Assembly (NCBI GenBank): GCA_024244665.1
Contig: JAAEOI010000376.1
Span: 1-64,000, forward strand
Direction: 5' to 3'
Length of the DNA: 64,000 bases
From: Bacteroidota bacterium
Lineage (GTDB): Bacteria > Bacteroidota > Bacteroidia > Bacteroidales > GCA-2748055
Both the position numbers and the translations under genes were made by a program. Numbering within the stretch: position 1 is the first letter of the stretch; every line of letters starts with the position of its first letter. Under the pieces are notes generated by a model. The model saw nothing but the letters and a program-made list of their open reading frames with translations, ran no database searches and was not told the DNA's origin. This document shows, in pieces, positions 36,558 through 46,497 of the stretch.

Positions 36558-38057
36558 ATGAAACAATTCATTCTTGCCATAGACCAGGGCACAACAAGTT
36601 CCAGGGCCATTGTATTCGATCATGCCGGTAAAATGGCGGGTGTGGCCCAGCAGGAGTTTAAACAGATATTTCCTGAACCCGGATGGGTAGAGCACGATCC
36701 CACGGAGATATGGAACTCCCAACTGGAGGTGTTAATGGAGGCCCTTTCTAATGCAGGAGTCAAAACTTCGGAACTGGCTGCAATCGGGATCACCAATCAG
36801 CGTGAGACGGCCGTGGCTTGGGACCGGAATACCGGGGAGCCCATCTGCAATGCCATTGTATGGCAGGACCGCCGTACAGCCTCATTCTGTGATGATCTGA
36901 AGGCCAGGGGCCTTGAAGGATTGATCCGGGAGAAAACCGGACTGGTGATCGATGCCTATTTTTCAGCCACCAAGTGGAGGTGGATCCTGGAAAATGTACC
37001 AGGAGCCCGGGAGAAGGCAGAGAAGGGAGAACTTGCAATGGGGACAGTCGATTCCTGGCTGATATGGAAACTCACAGAGGGCAAGGTGCACGTAAGCGAT
37101 GTTACCAATGCCAGTCGGACCATGCTGTTCAATATCCACTCCCTGGATTGGGACCTGGAGCTTCTGGTCCTGTTCGGTATACCTGTGGGGGTGCTTCCCG
37201 AAGTGCGCTCTTCTTCAGAGGTTTACGGAGAGGTGTCGCAGGAGTTTTTCCCGCATCCTGTACCCATTGCCGGGATTGCCGGTGACCAGCAGGCAGCCAC
37301 ATTTGGACAGATGTGCCTCTCTCCCGGGTCGGTGAAGAATACATACGGAACAGGTTGTTTCATCCTCTGTAATACCGGTGAGAAGCCTGTAATGTCGGAG
37401 AATAACCTGATTACCACGATTGCCTGGCAGTTGAATGGAAAAACTGTTTATGCCCTCGAGGGAAGTATTTTTATTGCAGGTGCGGTGGTTCAGTGGCTGA
37501 GGGATGGACTGGGACTGATCAAATCTTCCTCACAGGTTGAGAAACTGGCAAAAACTGAGGTGGATAACGGCGGGGTCTATTTTGTTCCTGCTTTTACAGG
37601 CCTGGGGGCCCCTTACTGGGATCCCTATGCCAGGGGTATGATTGCCGGGCTCTCAAGGGGAACTTCCTCCGGCCACATTGCCCGGGCTGCTCTGGAGAGC
37701 ATTGCATTCCAGGTGAAGGATGTGATGAAGGCGATGGAGGAGGATGCCGGCATAAAGATTAATGAGCTGAAGGTCGACGGAGGGGCGGTGGTCAATGATC
37801 TCCTGATGCAGTTCCAGGCAGACCTGATCGGGATTCCGGTGATCCGGCCCGAAACCACCGAAACCACAGCACTTGGAGCTGCCTACCTGGCCGGACTTGC
37901 GGTGGGTTTCTGGAAGGGTGTTGATGAGATCGAGGCCCAGTGGGCAGCGGAAAGGACTTTCTCCTGTACCATCACAGAGGCGGAACAGGAAAAAATGATG
38001 ACCGGCTGGGCAAAGGCCGTATCCCGAACCCAATCATGGACAGACCCAGCTGCTTAG
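36558..38057 (+). CDS. glpK: Glycerol kinase
   Basis: The 499-residue FGGY-family kinase phosphorylates glycerol to sn-glycerol-3-phosphate. It shows the N-terminal ATP-phosphate motif [15 protein letters not shown], the substrate region [11 protein letters not shown], the [12 protein letters not shown] segment, the FGGY signature area [17 protein letters not shown] and [16 protein letters not shown]. It is complete. With glpD it forms a glycerol utilisation unit, and the expected third gene glpF is truncated 30 bases downstream. Confidence 0.96.
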   Translation: MKQFILAIDQGTTSSRAIVFDHAGKMAGVAQQEFKQIFPEPGWVEHDPTEIWNSQLEVLMEALSNAGVKTSELAAIGITNQRETAVAWDRNTGEPICNAIVWQDRRTASFCDDLKARGLEGLIREKTGLVIDAYFSATKWRWILENVPGAREKAEKGELAMGTVDSWLIWKLTEGKVHVSDVTNASRTMLFNIHSLDWDLELLVLFGIPVGVLPEVRSSSEVYGEVSQEFFPHPVPIAGIAGDQQAATFGQMCLSPGSVKNTYGTGCFILCNTGEKPVMSENNLITTIAWQLNGKTVYALEGSIFIAGAVVQWLRDGLGLIKSSSQVEKLAKTEVDNGGVYFVPAFTGLGAPYWDPYARGMIAGLSRGTSSGHIARAALESIAFQVKDVMKAMEEDAGIKINELKVDGGAVVNDLLMQFQADLIGIPVIRPETTETTALGAAYLAGLAVGFWKGVDEIEAQWAAERTFSCTITEAEQEKMMTGWAKAVSRTQSWTDPAA

Positions 38058-38086
38058 TTGTCTAACCACTTAACTACCTAACTATT

Positions 38087-38224
38087 ATGAATGAGATTGC
38101 AGTAGAATTTTTCGGAACCTTCCTGCTGGTCCTCCTGGGAAACGGCGTTGTAGCCAATGTGGTATTGAATGATACCATAGACAAAGAAATACTTGCTCAG
38201 GACCCCAGGCTGTGTACTTGGTGA
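38087..38224 (+). pseudogene. glpF: Truncated glycerol facilitator (glpF)
   Basis: The frame starts MNEIAVEFFGTFLLVLLGNG and continues VVANVVLNDT, which is the first helix and first loop of MIP/aquaglyceroporins. After about 30 residues the similarity stops, and the frame ends at TGA after 45 residues. A functional channel needs about 230-270 residues with two NPA loops, neither of which is present. The position directly behind glpD-glpK is the normal place of glpF. The truncation point (about 38176) coincides with a change in sequence character, so the rest was probably lost in an insertion or deletion. Confidence 0.85.
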
Positions 38225-39446
38225 TATTAGAAAAAGCAGCTTACCTTTCATGCCTTTGTCCTTTTCTACTATTTCCCTATATTTAGTTTGTGACACATTC
38301 CCGACAATATATCACAGAATCACTAATGCAGACGAACCCTTCAGTTTTACAATCGCAGGTCTTTGATGATTTCTAAGCCAGGAACAGAATGTGTAAAAGA
38401 ACAACAGTTATAGGTTGCGGCAGGTGGGGCACTTTCCTCGCGTGGTATTCTGCCAGGTGTGGTCACAAAACCATATTATATGGCAGGCCCTCATCCCAAA
38501 GACTCCACGAATTAAAGTCGATTCGTAAGAATGAGTATTTAGAACTTCCGGATACAGTTGAACTTTGTGATGATTTAAATGAAGCTATAGCCCATTCCGA
38601 TTTTCTTCTCATTGCCATTTCTGCTCAAGCTTTACGTGGTTTCTGCGAACAGCTACCTTCAGATCTGTTGGCGGGGAAGACCCTGGTTCTTTGTATGAAA
38701 GGTTTAGAACAGAATACGGGTGCTCGATTGACCCGTGTCGTGCAGAGTGCAACCAAGGGGGCTTGTAGAGTTGCGGTTTGGCTAGGTCCGGGTCATATTC
38801 AAGAATTCATGCAAGATATCCCAAATTGCATGGTAATAGGCTCCGATAATGTCGAAACGACAAAAGGTCTGATCCAAATGTACTCAAGTCCTCTGATCCG
38901 ACTATACATTGGACAGGATTTAATCGGCAATGAGGTTGGCGCAGCAACAAAAAATGTTATTGGCATTGCCGCGGGTATGTTAGATGGACTTGAATTATCA
39001 GCACTGAAAGGTGCCCTCATGTCTCGGGGATCAAGAGAGATTTCTCGATTAATCAGAGCAATGGGGGGTAATGAACAAACTGTTTATGGATTAGCACATC
39101 TCGGAGATTACCAAGCCACACTTTTTTCAGAGCATAGCAATAATCGTGCGTTCGGAGAAAAGTTTGTAACGAACAAGAAATTTGAACGACTTGTTGAAGG
39201 TGTACCCACTCTGAATGCAGTAATACAACTCGCGAAATCACATGATGTGGAGTTGCCTATCAGCCAGGCTTTGCACAAGATTCTCAATCTAGGCAATGAT
39301 CCCAGGGCTGTATTAAGGGAACTGTTCCTACGGCCGGTAAGAAGCGAGATGTAAATTGATAATATCTTTTGGTTTGACTCATATCATTGGCCTCAACCAG
39401 TTAGAGCCCAATGCAGTTGTGAATATGGTTGAGCAGTACCTGAAAG
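38176..39446. other. Anomalous, probably acquired segment carrying gpsA
   Basis: The segment begins where glpF is cut and ends close to the stop of the convergent permease gene. It looks AT-richer than its neighbours and its gene uses CGA, TTA and AAT codons more freely. Besides gpsA it contains short remnants: around 38308-38358 a frame reads RITNADEPFSFTIAGL before a stop, like the end of an adhesin-type repeat, and after gpsA (39374-39450) a frame reads HIIGLNQLEPNAVVNMVEQY without a start. No transposase, inverted repeats or direct-repeat flanks were found. Confidence 0.5.
38389..39354 (+). CDS. gpsA: NAD(P)-dependent glycerol-3-phosphate dehydrogenase
   Basis: The 321-residue soluble enzyme makes sn-glycerol-3-phosphate from dihydroxyacetone phosphate for phospholipid synthesis. 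The N-terminal Rossmann motif is VIGCGRWGTFLAWYS, and the substrate lysine lies in NEVGAATKNVIGIAAGMLDG. The form with GCGRWG and the altered C-terminal half looks closer to enzymes of Clostridia or spirochaetes than to usual Bacteroidota GpsA, although I could not test this. Codon use differs from adjacent genes. It follows the truncated glpF, and whether it is expressed is unknown. Confidence 0.88.
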   Translation: MCKRTTVIGCGRWGTFLAWYSARCGHKTILYGRPSSQRLHELKSIRKNEYLELPDTVELCDDLNEAIAHSDFLLIAISAQALRGFCEQLPSDLLAGKTLVLCMKGLEQNTGARLTRVVQSATKGACRVAVWLGPGHIQEFMQDIPNCMVIGSDNVETTKGLIQMYSSPLIRLYIGQDLIGNEVGAATKNVIGIAAGMLDGLELSALKGALMSRGSREISRLIRAMGGNEQTVYGLAHLGDYQATLFSEHSNNRAFGEKFVTNKKFERLVEGVPTLNAVIQLAKSHDVELPISQALHKILNLGNDPRAVLRELFLRPVRSEM

Positions 39447-39450
39447 CTGC

Positions 39451-41826
39451 CTACTCATGCCACAGGGCTTTCACCGGATCGGTTCGGGAGATGCGTATAG
39501 CATGGTACAACACGGTCAGGACCGCCACCATGAAGGTGGCCAGGGCAGTGATGATCAGAATACCTGCCCCCAGGTTTATGCGGTATGAGAACTCGTTGAG
39601 CCACCAACGGGCAATGAACCAGACCGACGGTAGGGCGATCAACAGTGAGATCAGGATATAGAGGGAGAAATCACGGATCATCATGCCGGCAATCTGTTGT
39701 TCCAAAGCTCCCATGGTTTTCCTGATGCCGATCTCTTTGGTTCTTCGCTGGGCAGTAAATGAAGCCAGTGCGAACAGTCCCAGGCATGCGATGACAATGG
39801 CCACAATTGTAAATACGCGGAATAGTGAGGACATTCTCTCCTCGGCCATATACATGTCTGAGATTGCGTCGTCCACGTAGGTATATTCGAAGGGGTACTG
39901 GGGTAGTAACTCTTCCCACTTCTTCTCCATGAAGTCCAGTCCGCCGGTGGGATTTTCAGGCGACAACCTTACCTCCATAGTTGAAAGGTATGATGAGGGA
40001 AGGGGTGCCAGTGCCATGGGCTCAATTTCGCTGCTCAGGGGCTTGAAATGGTAGTCCTCCATGACACCAATCACTTGTCCGGCCAGACCCATGAAGGAGA
40101 GCGACATGCCCACTATCTCATCCTTGCCTATAATATTTGCCAGAGTCTGGTTGATAATGAAATTTGTGGCGGTATCGGTGAGGAGATCGCCGGGGTATTC
40201 TTCAGAAAAGTCCCTGCCCCCGATGAGGGTGATATCCATGGTCTTGATAAAGTCGTAGTGGACCCCGTTAAAGGAGACCAGTACATCCTGCTCCGGATCT
40301 TTTCCATCCCAGTCAATTCCACTTGAGTTGCTTCCCACACGGTAGGAGGGCTGCATGGAAGCAGTGGTATAGAGGATATCCGGACTGCTCTTGAATTCAC
40401 TTCTGAGCTTTTCATACTCCATATTCAGCTTACCCTGAAGCTGGATGCTCACCAGGTTGTATTTATCAAATCCCAACTCTGCATTTCGCATGTAGTTCAA
40501 CTGTTTTGAAGCCACCATGGCCCCGGTTATCAGGAGTACCGCAAGGGAGAATTGGAACACCACCAGTACCTTCCTCAGCAGTCCGCTCCCCTTCTTTTGA
40601 TTGGACTGCTCCCGGATGGCTTCGATTGGTTTAAGCGCGGAGAGGAAAAGGGCCGGGTAGATGCCTGCAAAAAAAGTGGTGATCAGAAGTACTCCCAGGA
40701 TTCCCAGCAGGAACTGGACCGATAAAAGGGCAGCAGGGAGTACATCTTTTCCTGCTAATTGGTTGAACTTATTGAGCAGGAGCAGTACAAGAAGAAATGC
40801 CAGGATGATGGAGATCAGGGTTTGAAGGAAGGATTCGGAGAGGTGTTGTCTCACCAGTTGCCCCCTTGAGGCTCCTGTCACTTTCCTTAGACCGATCTCT
40901 TTGGCCCTGATGGATGCCCGGGCGGTGGAGAGGTTCATAAAGTTGATGCAGGCGATGATCAGGACAAACAAGGCGATGGCCGAAAAGATGTACACATAGA
41001 GAATGGCACCGGGCGATTTGCCAAAGCCGAAGTAGGAGTACAGGTGAATTCCGGAAAACGAGGCCACTGAGTAGTCGATGGTATTGTTCTCTTTATAGAT
41101 GTTGGTGACCTCGGTGACCTTCCGGTTCACCACCGTATCGATACTTCCCTTTTGGAGCTTTACGAAGGTCTGGATCGAGTTTTGTCCCCACGAATCGGAG
41201 TAGCGGTCCTGTGCTTCTATATAGTTCCAGGGGAACAACACTTTGAAACCGAGGATGCTGTTGTCGGGTGGATCATAAATAACCGCTGAAATAGTAAACG
41301 GAACTTCCTGGTTGACCAGGATGCTTTTCCCAACTGGATTCTCATCTCCGAAATACTTGGTTGAGACCTCCTCGGTGATGACCATAGTGTTCGGTTCCCG
41401 GAGTACACCATCGAAGTTTCCGAATTTCAGATCGAAGGTAAACATTGAAAAGAAGGATGAATCCACCGAGACAATTCCATTCTCAAAGAATTTTGAATCA
41501 CCGTTTGTGAACAGCAGACCTCCCATAAACGCAGCCCTGCATTGCTCTTCTATCTCTGGTACCTCCTCTTCCCATACAGGCCCCGACACATAAGGGGTTA
41601 CGTTCACATGGTAGGGTTCTTCTCCCGAATAGTACTGATCTTCTTCAACCCGGTAGAGTTGCTCAAAATCGTTATGGAACCGGTCATAGCTCAGTTCGTG
41701 CTGTACCCACAGTAACATGAAGAGGGCGCAGGCGAGGCTGATGGAGAGTCCGGTAATATTAATCAGGGTAATTCTTTTCTCTTTCAGAAGAATTCTGATG
41801 GATTGCCTAAGTTTATTAATGGCCAT
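39451..41826 (-). CDS. FtsX/MacB-type ABC transporter permease
   Basis: The 791-residue protein has the Bacteroidota double-FtsX layout: an N-terminal helix (KRITLINITGLSISLACALFMLLWVQHE), a periplasmic MacB_PCD domain (about 45-270), three helices with the FtsX signature RAKEIGLRKVTGASRGQLVRQ, a short spacer, a second periplasmic domain, and three more helices with RTKEIGIRKTMGALEQQI. The frame is open 17 codons further, but the ATG at 41826 starts the usual MAINKLRQSIRILL. Such permeases drive lipoprotein or peptide export or signalling, and no cognate ATPase is adjacent. Its 3' end borders the anomalous segment. Confidence 0.88.
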   Translation of the reverse strand: MAINKLRQSIRILLKEKRITLINITGLSISLACALFMLLWVQHELSYDRFHNDFEQLYRVEEDQYYSGEEPYHVNVTPYVSGPVWEEEVPEIEEQCRAAFMGGLLFTNGDSKFFENGIVSVDSSFFSMFTFDLKFGNFDGVLREPNTMVITEEVSTKYFGDENPVGKSILVNQEVPFTISAVIYDPPDNSILGFKVLFPWNYIEAQDRYSDSWGQNSIQTFVKLQKGSIDTVVNRKVTEVTNIYKENNTIDYSVASFSGIHLYSYFGFGKSPGAILYVYIFSAIALFVLIIACINFMNLSTARASIRAKEIGLRKVTGASRGQLVRQHLSESFLQTLISIILAFLLVLLLLNKFNQLAGKDVLPAALLSVQFLLGILGVLLITTFFAGIYPALFLSALKPIEAIREQSNQKKGSGLLRKVLVVFQFSLAVLLITGAMVASKQLNYMRNAELGFDKYNLVSIQLQGKLNMEYEKLRSEFKSSPDILYTTASMQPSYRVGSNSSGIDWDGKDPEQDVLVSFNGVHYDFIKTMDITLIGGRDFSEEYPGDLLTDTATNFIINQTLANIIGKDEIVGMSLSFMGLAGQVIGVMEDYHFKPLSSEIEPMALAPLPSSYLSTMEVRLSPENPTGGLDFMEKKWEELLPQYPFEYTYVDDAISDMYMAEERMSSLFRVFTIVAIVIACLGLFALASFTAQRRTKEIGIRKTMGALEQQIAGMMIRDFSLYILISLLIALPSVWFIARWWLNEFSYRINLGAGILIITALATFMVAVLTVLYHAIRISRTDPVKALWHE

Positions 41827-41882
41827 GGAATAGTTTTTTATCAAAGACGAATCAACTTCTAAGAAATTACAGTACAAAAGAC

Positions 41883-41890
41883 TAAATTTG
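41883..41890 (+). promoter_or_regulatory. -7 box of the glyA promoter
   Basis: TAAATTTG matches TAnnTTTG and lies 43 bases before the glyA ATG. No TTG was seen at the expected -33 distance. It is in the divergent region with the permease gene. Confidence 0.45.
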
Positions 41891-41933
41891 GGTTTCTTTT
41901 AAAAAACAAGCAGTTAATCTAAAACTTATTCGG

Positions 41934-43211
41934 ATGAAAAGGGATATAGATATTTTCACCTTCATTGACCATGAACATAATCGTCAGAAGAGGGGTGTAG
42001 AGCTTATAGCCTCGGAAAATTTTGTCAGCACCCAGGTAATGGAAGCCATGGGATCGTGCCTGACCAATAAATATGCAGAAGGATATCCAGGGCATCGTTA
42101 CTATGGTGGCTGTGAGGTGGTTGATGAGGTGGAGCAGATAGCCATTGACCGCCTGTGTCAGCTCTATGGTGCCGAGTTTGCCAATGTGCAACCCCATTCG
42201 GGAGCACAGGCCAATATGGCGGTATTTCTGACCGTTCTTGAACCAGGTGATACTTTCATGGGCCTTGACCTTTCCCACGGGGGCCACCTCTCGCATGGAT
42301 CGCCGGTGAACAGTTCGGGTATCCTTTACAGGGCTGTGTCGTACGGACTGGATGAGAAAACCGGCAGGATCGATTATGACGCTATGGAGAAGCTGGCGCT
42401 GAAAGAGAAGCCCAAATTGCTGGTGGGTGGAGCCTCTGCTTATTCAAGGGAGTGGGACTACAAACGGATGAGGGCCATTGCTGATAAAATCGGGGCAATT
42501 TTCATGGTGGATATGGCGCACCCTGCCGGAATTATAGCTGCGGGATTACTGGATAATCCCCTGAAACATGCACATATTGTTACCTCCACCACGCACAAAA
42601 CACTTCGTGGCCCCAGGGGTGGTATTATCCTTATCGGGAAAGATTTTGAGAATCCGTGGGGAAAAGCCACCAAGAAGGGTGTGATCAGGAAGATGTCCTC
42701 ACTGATCAACTCAGCTGTATTCCCTGGAATTCAGGGTGGCCCGCTGGAGCATATCATTGCTGCCAAGGCGGTCTCCTTCGGAGAGGCTCTTTCCGAGGAT
42801 TTCAAAGTCTATCAGAAGCAGGTGAAGAAAAATGCCAATGCAATGGCTGAGGCCTTTATGAAGCAGGGGTATAAGGTGGTATCGGATGGTACGGACAACC
42901 ACTCCATGCTCATCGACCTGAGAACCAAAACTGAAGATATCAACGGGAAGCAGGTAGAGAATATCCTGGTGGAGGCCGATATTACAGTGAATAAGAACAT
43001 GGAACCCTTCGATTCACGCTCTCCCTTCCAGACCAGCGGCATCAGGGTGGGAACACCTGCCATTTCTACCCGGGGCGTGAAGGAAGATGTGATTCCTATG
43101 ATCGTGGAGATGATCGACCGTGTGATAATGAACATCGATGACAAAACGAAAATCGAAAAGGTACGTCACGAGGTGAATGAGTTGATGGCCGAATATCCCA
43201 TGTTTGCCTGA
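41934..43211 (+). CDS. glyA: Serine hydroxymethyltransferase
   Basis: The 425-residue PLP enzyme interconverts serine and glycine with tetrahydrofolate. Hallmarks are [37 protein letters not shown], and the PLP lysine motif [15 protein letters not shown]. It is cytosolic and full length. It is followed eight bases later by a TauE-like permease in the same direction, so the two are probably cotranscribed, although the functional link is not obvious. Confidence 0.97.
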   Translation: MKRDIDIFTFIDHEHNRQKRGVELIASENFVSTQVMEAMGSCLTNKYAEGYPGHRYYGGCEVVDEVEQIAIDRLCQLYGAEFANVQPHSGAQANMAVFLTVLEPGDTFMGLDLSHGGHLSHGSPVNSSGILYRAVSYGLDEKTGRIDYDAMEKLALKEKPKLLVGGASAYSREWDYKRMRAIADKIGAIFMVDMAHPAGIIAAGLLDNPLKHAHIVTSTTHKTLRGPRGGIILIGKDFENPWGKATKKGVIRKMSSLINSAVFPGIQGGPLEHIIAAKAVSFGEALSEDFKVYQKQVKKNANAMAEAFMKQGYKVVSDGTDNHSMLIDLRTKTEDINGKQVENILVEADITVNKNMEPFDSRSPFQTSGIRVGTPAISTRGVKEDVIPMIVEMIDRVIMNIDDKTKIEKVRHEVNELMAEYPMFA

Positions 43212-43219
43212 CCTGTTTC

Positions 43220-43981
43220 ATGGAGTGGTACACCTATATCCTGGTTATAGCCGTTGGTATTGTGGCCGGGATCATCAATACCATGGCTGCAGGCGGATCT
43301 CTGCTGACACTTCCGGTGCTAATGGCAATGGGCCTGCCCCCCAATGTGGCCAACGGAACCAACCGGATTGCCATCTTTCTCCAGAATATTGTGGGGGTTT
43401 CAAGCTTTCACAGGGAGAAGGTGATGGATTTTCCATCCGGATTCAAGGTTGGAATTCCCGCAGCCATCGGCGCAATAGCAGGCGCTTTCATTGCTGTCAA
43501 CCTTAACGATGAGGTGATGAAGCTGGCCATTGCCGGAGTGATGGTTGTGGTCTTTTTCCTGATCCTTCTTAAACCCAACCGCTGGATCAACAGTCATGAA
43601 GAACATCCACCAATTCCATATTGGGTGCAGGTAATTATCTTTTTCTTCGTGGGGATTTACGGAGGTTTTATCCAGGCGGGGGTGGGCTTTTTCCTGCTCA
43701 CCAGCCTGGTGCTGGCCAGCGGGTTTGAACTGGTAAAGTCCAATGCGTTAAAACTGTTTGTGATTCTTTTGTATACCCCGGTGGCCTTGATTATTTTCTT
43801 TATTCACGGGGATGTTAACCTCTGGATAGGGCTGGTTCTGGCTGTCGGTAATATGACCGGCGCCTGGCTGGGAACAAAGATTGCCATGAGAGGAGGTGCA
43901 AAGTTTATTCGCTATTTTGTGCTTGTGGCCATACTGATCGCTGCCACCAAGCTGATACTGGACGCCTTTAAGGTACTATGA
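43220..43981 (+). CDS. Sulfite exporter TauE/SafE family permease
   Basis: The 253-residue inner-membrane protein has about eight helices and the two TauE/SafE-type repeats: GIINTMAAGGSLLTLPVLMAMGLPPNVANGTNRIAI at the start and GFIQAGVGFFLLTSLVLASGFELVKSNALK in the middle. The family exports sulphur-containing or small organic anions, and specificity cannot be read. Eight bases separate it from glyA, and its 3' end overlaps the convergent tonB-like gene by 14 bases. Confidence 0.88.
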   Translation: MEWYTYILVIAVGIVAGIINTMAAGGSLLTLPVLMAMGLPPNVANGTNRIAIFLQNIVGVSSFHREKVMDFPSGFKVGIPAAIGAIAGAFIAVNLNDEVMKLAIAGVMVVVFFLILLKPNRWINSHEEHPPIPYWVQVIIFFFVGIYGGFIQAGVGFFLLTSLVLASGFELVKSNALKLFVILLYTPVALIIFFIHGDVNLWIGLVLAVGNMTGAWLGTKIAMRGGAKFIRYFVLVAILIAATKLILDAFKVL

Positions 43982-44906
43982 TGTATTTGATCCAGCCGGT
44001 CTGGCGATAGGCGGCAGCCTGGTCGGCAGTGAACTTACTCTTCAAGGCGGCCTCGGTAACCATATCAGTGATGCATTTATCCTGGAATGTGCCTCTCAGG
44101 AAAGTTGCACTTAACACATTCCCATCCCGGTCTACCTTGATTTCCATGGTAATTTCGATCCTCTGGGTCACGTCACAGCCCGACATATTTGGGAGGGGCC
44201 ATTTACCCTTGGCCTTTCTTGATCCCAGTCCGTATGAGTCAATATTATTTCCAAGTCCACCACCGGTTCCATAGCGGTCAGCATCGGGGCTCCCGTTGAT
44301 ATCCCCCTGGTTTCCTGTTCCTTCCGTTACTCCCTGCGCCCCGTCTGTTTTACCCACTCCCTGGTTCCCAAAGGCATTCTTACCAAGGTTATTGAGCCTT
44401 TCAGCCTGAGCCTGCCGTTCCCTTTCTCTGCGTTCTTCCTCTTCACGTTTCTCCCTCTCGATGCGTTCCTGCTCGATCCTCTCTTTTTCGATCCTTTGCT
44501 GCTCTTCCCGTTCGCGCTGGATGCGTTCCTGCTCTTCCCGTTCACGCTGAATCTCTTCCGGGGTGGGTTTGGGATCCTCCTTCACCTTCACCTCTTCCAC
44601 ATCCTGTGTATTATCCACCGGTGTGGGATCGGGTGGAGTGTATACCGGCTCCGGAATGGATTCGGCCACCTCTTCAGTGATCGCTTCGGTCTCTTCAAGC
44701 ACAGGAAGCTCCGGATCACCAGCCTGCTGATCATCCCCCTTTGGTTCATAGGCTCCAAAGCCGCTATCATCGGTACCGAAATTTACCAGGATGCCCTCCT
44801 CTTCCGGTGGCGGATCGGGAAAAGTAAGTCCGGCAAACACCAGCAGCAATATCAGCAGTGCGTGATAGACAATGGTTGCTATGAGGCCTCTTCTGTTGAG
44901 CTTCAT
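43968..44906 (-). CDS. TonB-family energy transducer
   Basis: The 312-residue protein has an N-terminal membrane helix (about 10-30), a Pro/Glu-rich periplasmic linker, a highly charged coiled-coil stretch of ERIQREREEQ-type repeats (about 115-175), a Gly-rich segment and a TonB-like C-terminal domain (about 235-312, ending IKYIIVP). It couples the proton gradient to outer-membrane receptors. It lies 16 bases after the second exbD and completes the exbB-exbD-exbD-tonB operon. The charged linker is longer than in classical TonB and somewhat TolA-like. Confidence 0.88.
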   Translation of the reverse strand: MKLNRRGLIATIVYHALLILLLVFAGLTFPDPPPEEEGILVNFGTDDSGFGAYEPKGDDQQAGDPELPVLEETEAITEEVAESIPEPVYTPPDPTPVDNTQDVEEVKVKEDPKPTPEEIQREREEQERIQREREEQQRIEKERIEQERIEREKREEEERRERERQAQAERLNNLGKNAFGNQGVGKTDGAQGVTEGTGNQGDINGSPDADRYGTGGGLGNNIDSYGLGSRKAKGKWPLPNMSGCDVTQRIEITMEIKVDRDGNVLSATFLRGTFQDKCITDMVTEAALKSKFTADQAAAYRQTGWIKYIIVP

Positions 44907-44922
44907 GGTAAAAAGGATTCAA

Positions 44923-45321
44923 TCAATTGGACGGACGCGTACCAAGGATCACTTTGTACGAGTTTCGTTTGGCAATCTCAAGGAAGGCAAATACCTCCTC
45001 CATATTCAGATTCCGGTCTGCATTCAGCCTCACTGTAGGGGCTTCGCCGTAACTTTCAAGTTTCTTTCTTAATACACCCTCCAGCTCCTCCAGGTAATAA
45101 GACTGGTCATCCACCCAAATCGACCGGTCCGGAGCGATGGAGACCACCAGGGCCGGAGTGGCCTGTGTCTGGTTATTGCTTTCAGGCAGTTCCAGGTCCT
45201 GGGCAGCAGGAACAATAAGGGTAGAGGTAAGCATGAAGAAGATCAACAGCAGGAATACAATGTCAGTCATCCCCGACATGGCAAAATTCTTATTGGTCTT
45301 ATTTCTCGCTTGCAATGCCAT
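44923..45321 (-). CDS. exbD: ExbD/TolR family protein, paralogue 2
   Basis: The 132-residue protein has one membrane helix with the essential aspartate in FAMSGMTDIVFLLLIFFMLTS and a periplasmic ExbD domain. It starts one base inside the stop of the other exbD (TAATG), so translation is coupled. With ExbB it forms the proton channel that drives TonB. The periplasmic half differs from its paralogue, which suggests a heteromeric channel. Confidence 0.93.
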   Translation of the reverse strand: MALQARNKTNKNFAMSGMTDIVFLLLIFFMLTSTLIVPAAQDLELPESNNQTQATPALVVSIAPDRSIWVDDQSYYLEELEGVLRKKLESYGEAPTVRLNADRNLNMEEVFAFLEIAKRNSYKVILGTRPSN

Positions 45322-45713
45322 TATAACTGTTTTAGAACCACAGTGTAGTCTCTCTCCGCTGCTACATTCATGATCTGTACTGCATCACCCACCGAAACGG
45401 AAGGGGAGGTGACCACTTTGATGGTGGGATCCTGAATGCCCATTAACCTGTTTTCAAGGATCGTGCCAAGGTCATTCAGGCTAACGGTTCTGCCGTCAAC
45501 GGTAATCCGGCTTCCACTGTATATGGTGATTGTGGGAATCTGGGATTCGGTCTGAATGGTAACCTGTCCACGGCTGGGAAGCAGCATCTTCAAGGCATTG
45601 GGTGCAATCAGGGTTGAAGTGAGCATGAAGAATATCAGTAACAGGAATACAATGTCGGTCATCCCCGACATGGCAAAATTGTCCATTACCCTGTTTTTTG
45701 ATTTCAGTGCCAC
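45321..45713 (-). CDS. exbD: ExbD/TolR family protein, paralogue 1
   Basis: The 130-residue protein repeats the FAMSGMTDIVFLLLIFFMLTS helix with its aspartate. The start is a GTG at 45713, at the same place as the ATG of the paralogue. It follows exbB by six bases and overlaps the second exbD by one base. Confidence 0.92.
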   Translation of the reverse strand: MALKSKNRVMDNFAMSGMTDIVFLLLIFFMLTSTLIAPNALKMLLPSRGQVTIQTESQIPTITIYSGSRITVDGRTVSLNDLGTILENRLMGIQDPTIKVVTSPSVSVGDAVQIMNVAAERDYTVVLKQL

Positions 45714-45719
45714 GATCGC

Positions 45720-46403
45720 TTAATTTGCAGGTTCGTTGAGCAGGTCGATAAATTCGGAGGCTCCGGCCTCCATATTGTTGATAACCTTATCCACCCTTGC
45801 CACCAGGATATTGTATGCGAAATAGGCTATAATACCGACGATCAGACCGGCAACAGTGGTGATCAGTGCGGTGTAGATCCCTCCTGATAGCTGGCCCACA
45901 TTGATGTTGTTTCCGGCGGTTGACATCTGGTGAAAGGCCTGAACCATCCCGATGACTGTCCCCAGGAAACCGATCATGGGGGCACCTCCGGCTACGGTTG
46001 CCAGGGTGGGAAGTCCTTTTTCAAGTTTGTAGATCTCCAGTTTACCCACATTCTCGATGGCTGCATTCACATCGTTGAGGGGCCGGCCGATACGGCTGAT
46101 CCCTTTTTCGATCATGCGGGCCACGGGATTTTCGGTGGCCTGGCATAAGGTGCGGGCCGAATCAACCTTTCCGTCCATGATGTAATCTTTTATCCTGTTC
46201 ATGAAATTCTGATCCACCTTTGCTGCCCTCTTGATGGCAAACCACCGTTCGAAAAAGATGTAAACGGCAATGAAACTGAGTAGTACAATGGGCAGCATGA
46301 CCCAGCCACCCTTAATTGCAATGTCGATGAATGACTCGGTGGAGGTTCCTTCTATACTGCTGGTATCCAGATTGGTAACTTGTAGAAAAATCAAGCTTTT
46401 CAT
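45720..46403 (-). CDS. exbB: ExbB/TolQ/MotA-type proton channel protein
   Basis: The 227-residue protein has three membrane helices: one near residues 30-50 and two in the C-terminal half with the family motifs GGAPMIGFLGTVIGMVQAF and GGIYTALITTVAGLIVGIIAYFAYN. The frame runs ten codons further upstream, but the ATG at 46403 places the first helix normally. It heads the four-gene Ton operon. A one-mismatch -7 box (TTATTTTG) lies upstream. Confidence 0.93.
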   Translation of the reverse strand: MKSLIFLQVTNLDTSSIEGTSTESFIDIAIKGGWVMLPIVLLSFIAVYIFFERWFAIKRAAKVDQNFMNRIKDYIMDGKVDSARTLCQATENPVARMIEKGISRIGRPLNDVNAAIENVGKLEIYKLEKGLPTLATVAGGAPMIGFLGTVIGMVQAFHQMSTAGNNINVGQLSGGIYTALITTVAGLIVGIIAYFAYNILVARVDKVINNMEAGASEFIDLLNEPAN

Positions 46404-46430
46404 GGGTGTAATATTTTGATCGAATATATA

Positions 46431-46471
46431 CAAAATAACGGGATATACCCCAGTGTAGTATACCCCGTTAT
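46431..46471 (-). terminator. Terminator after nhaD
   Basis: On the reverse strand a 14-pair stem (46458-46471 with 46435-46448) closes a nine-base loop and is followed by TTTTG. One pair is G-U only in the reverse-strand RNA and an A-C mismatch on the forward strand, which fixes the direction. Confidence 0.75.
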
Positions 46472-46497
46472 AAGATTTTAAGTTCTTTTATGAACAA

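Noticed and set aside
38176..39446. Insertion sequence or transposon at the glpF break
   Set aside because: No transposase frame, terminal inverted repeats or target-site duplication could be found by eye at either edge.
39356..39661. 101-codon forward frame after gpsA
   Set aside because: Two thirds of it is antisense to the permease gene; only the first 30 codons lie outside, without a ribosome site, so it is treated as a remnant.
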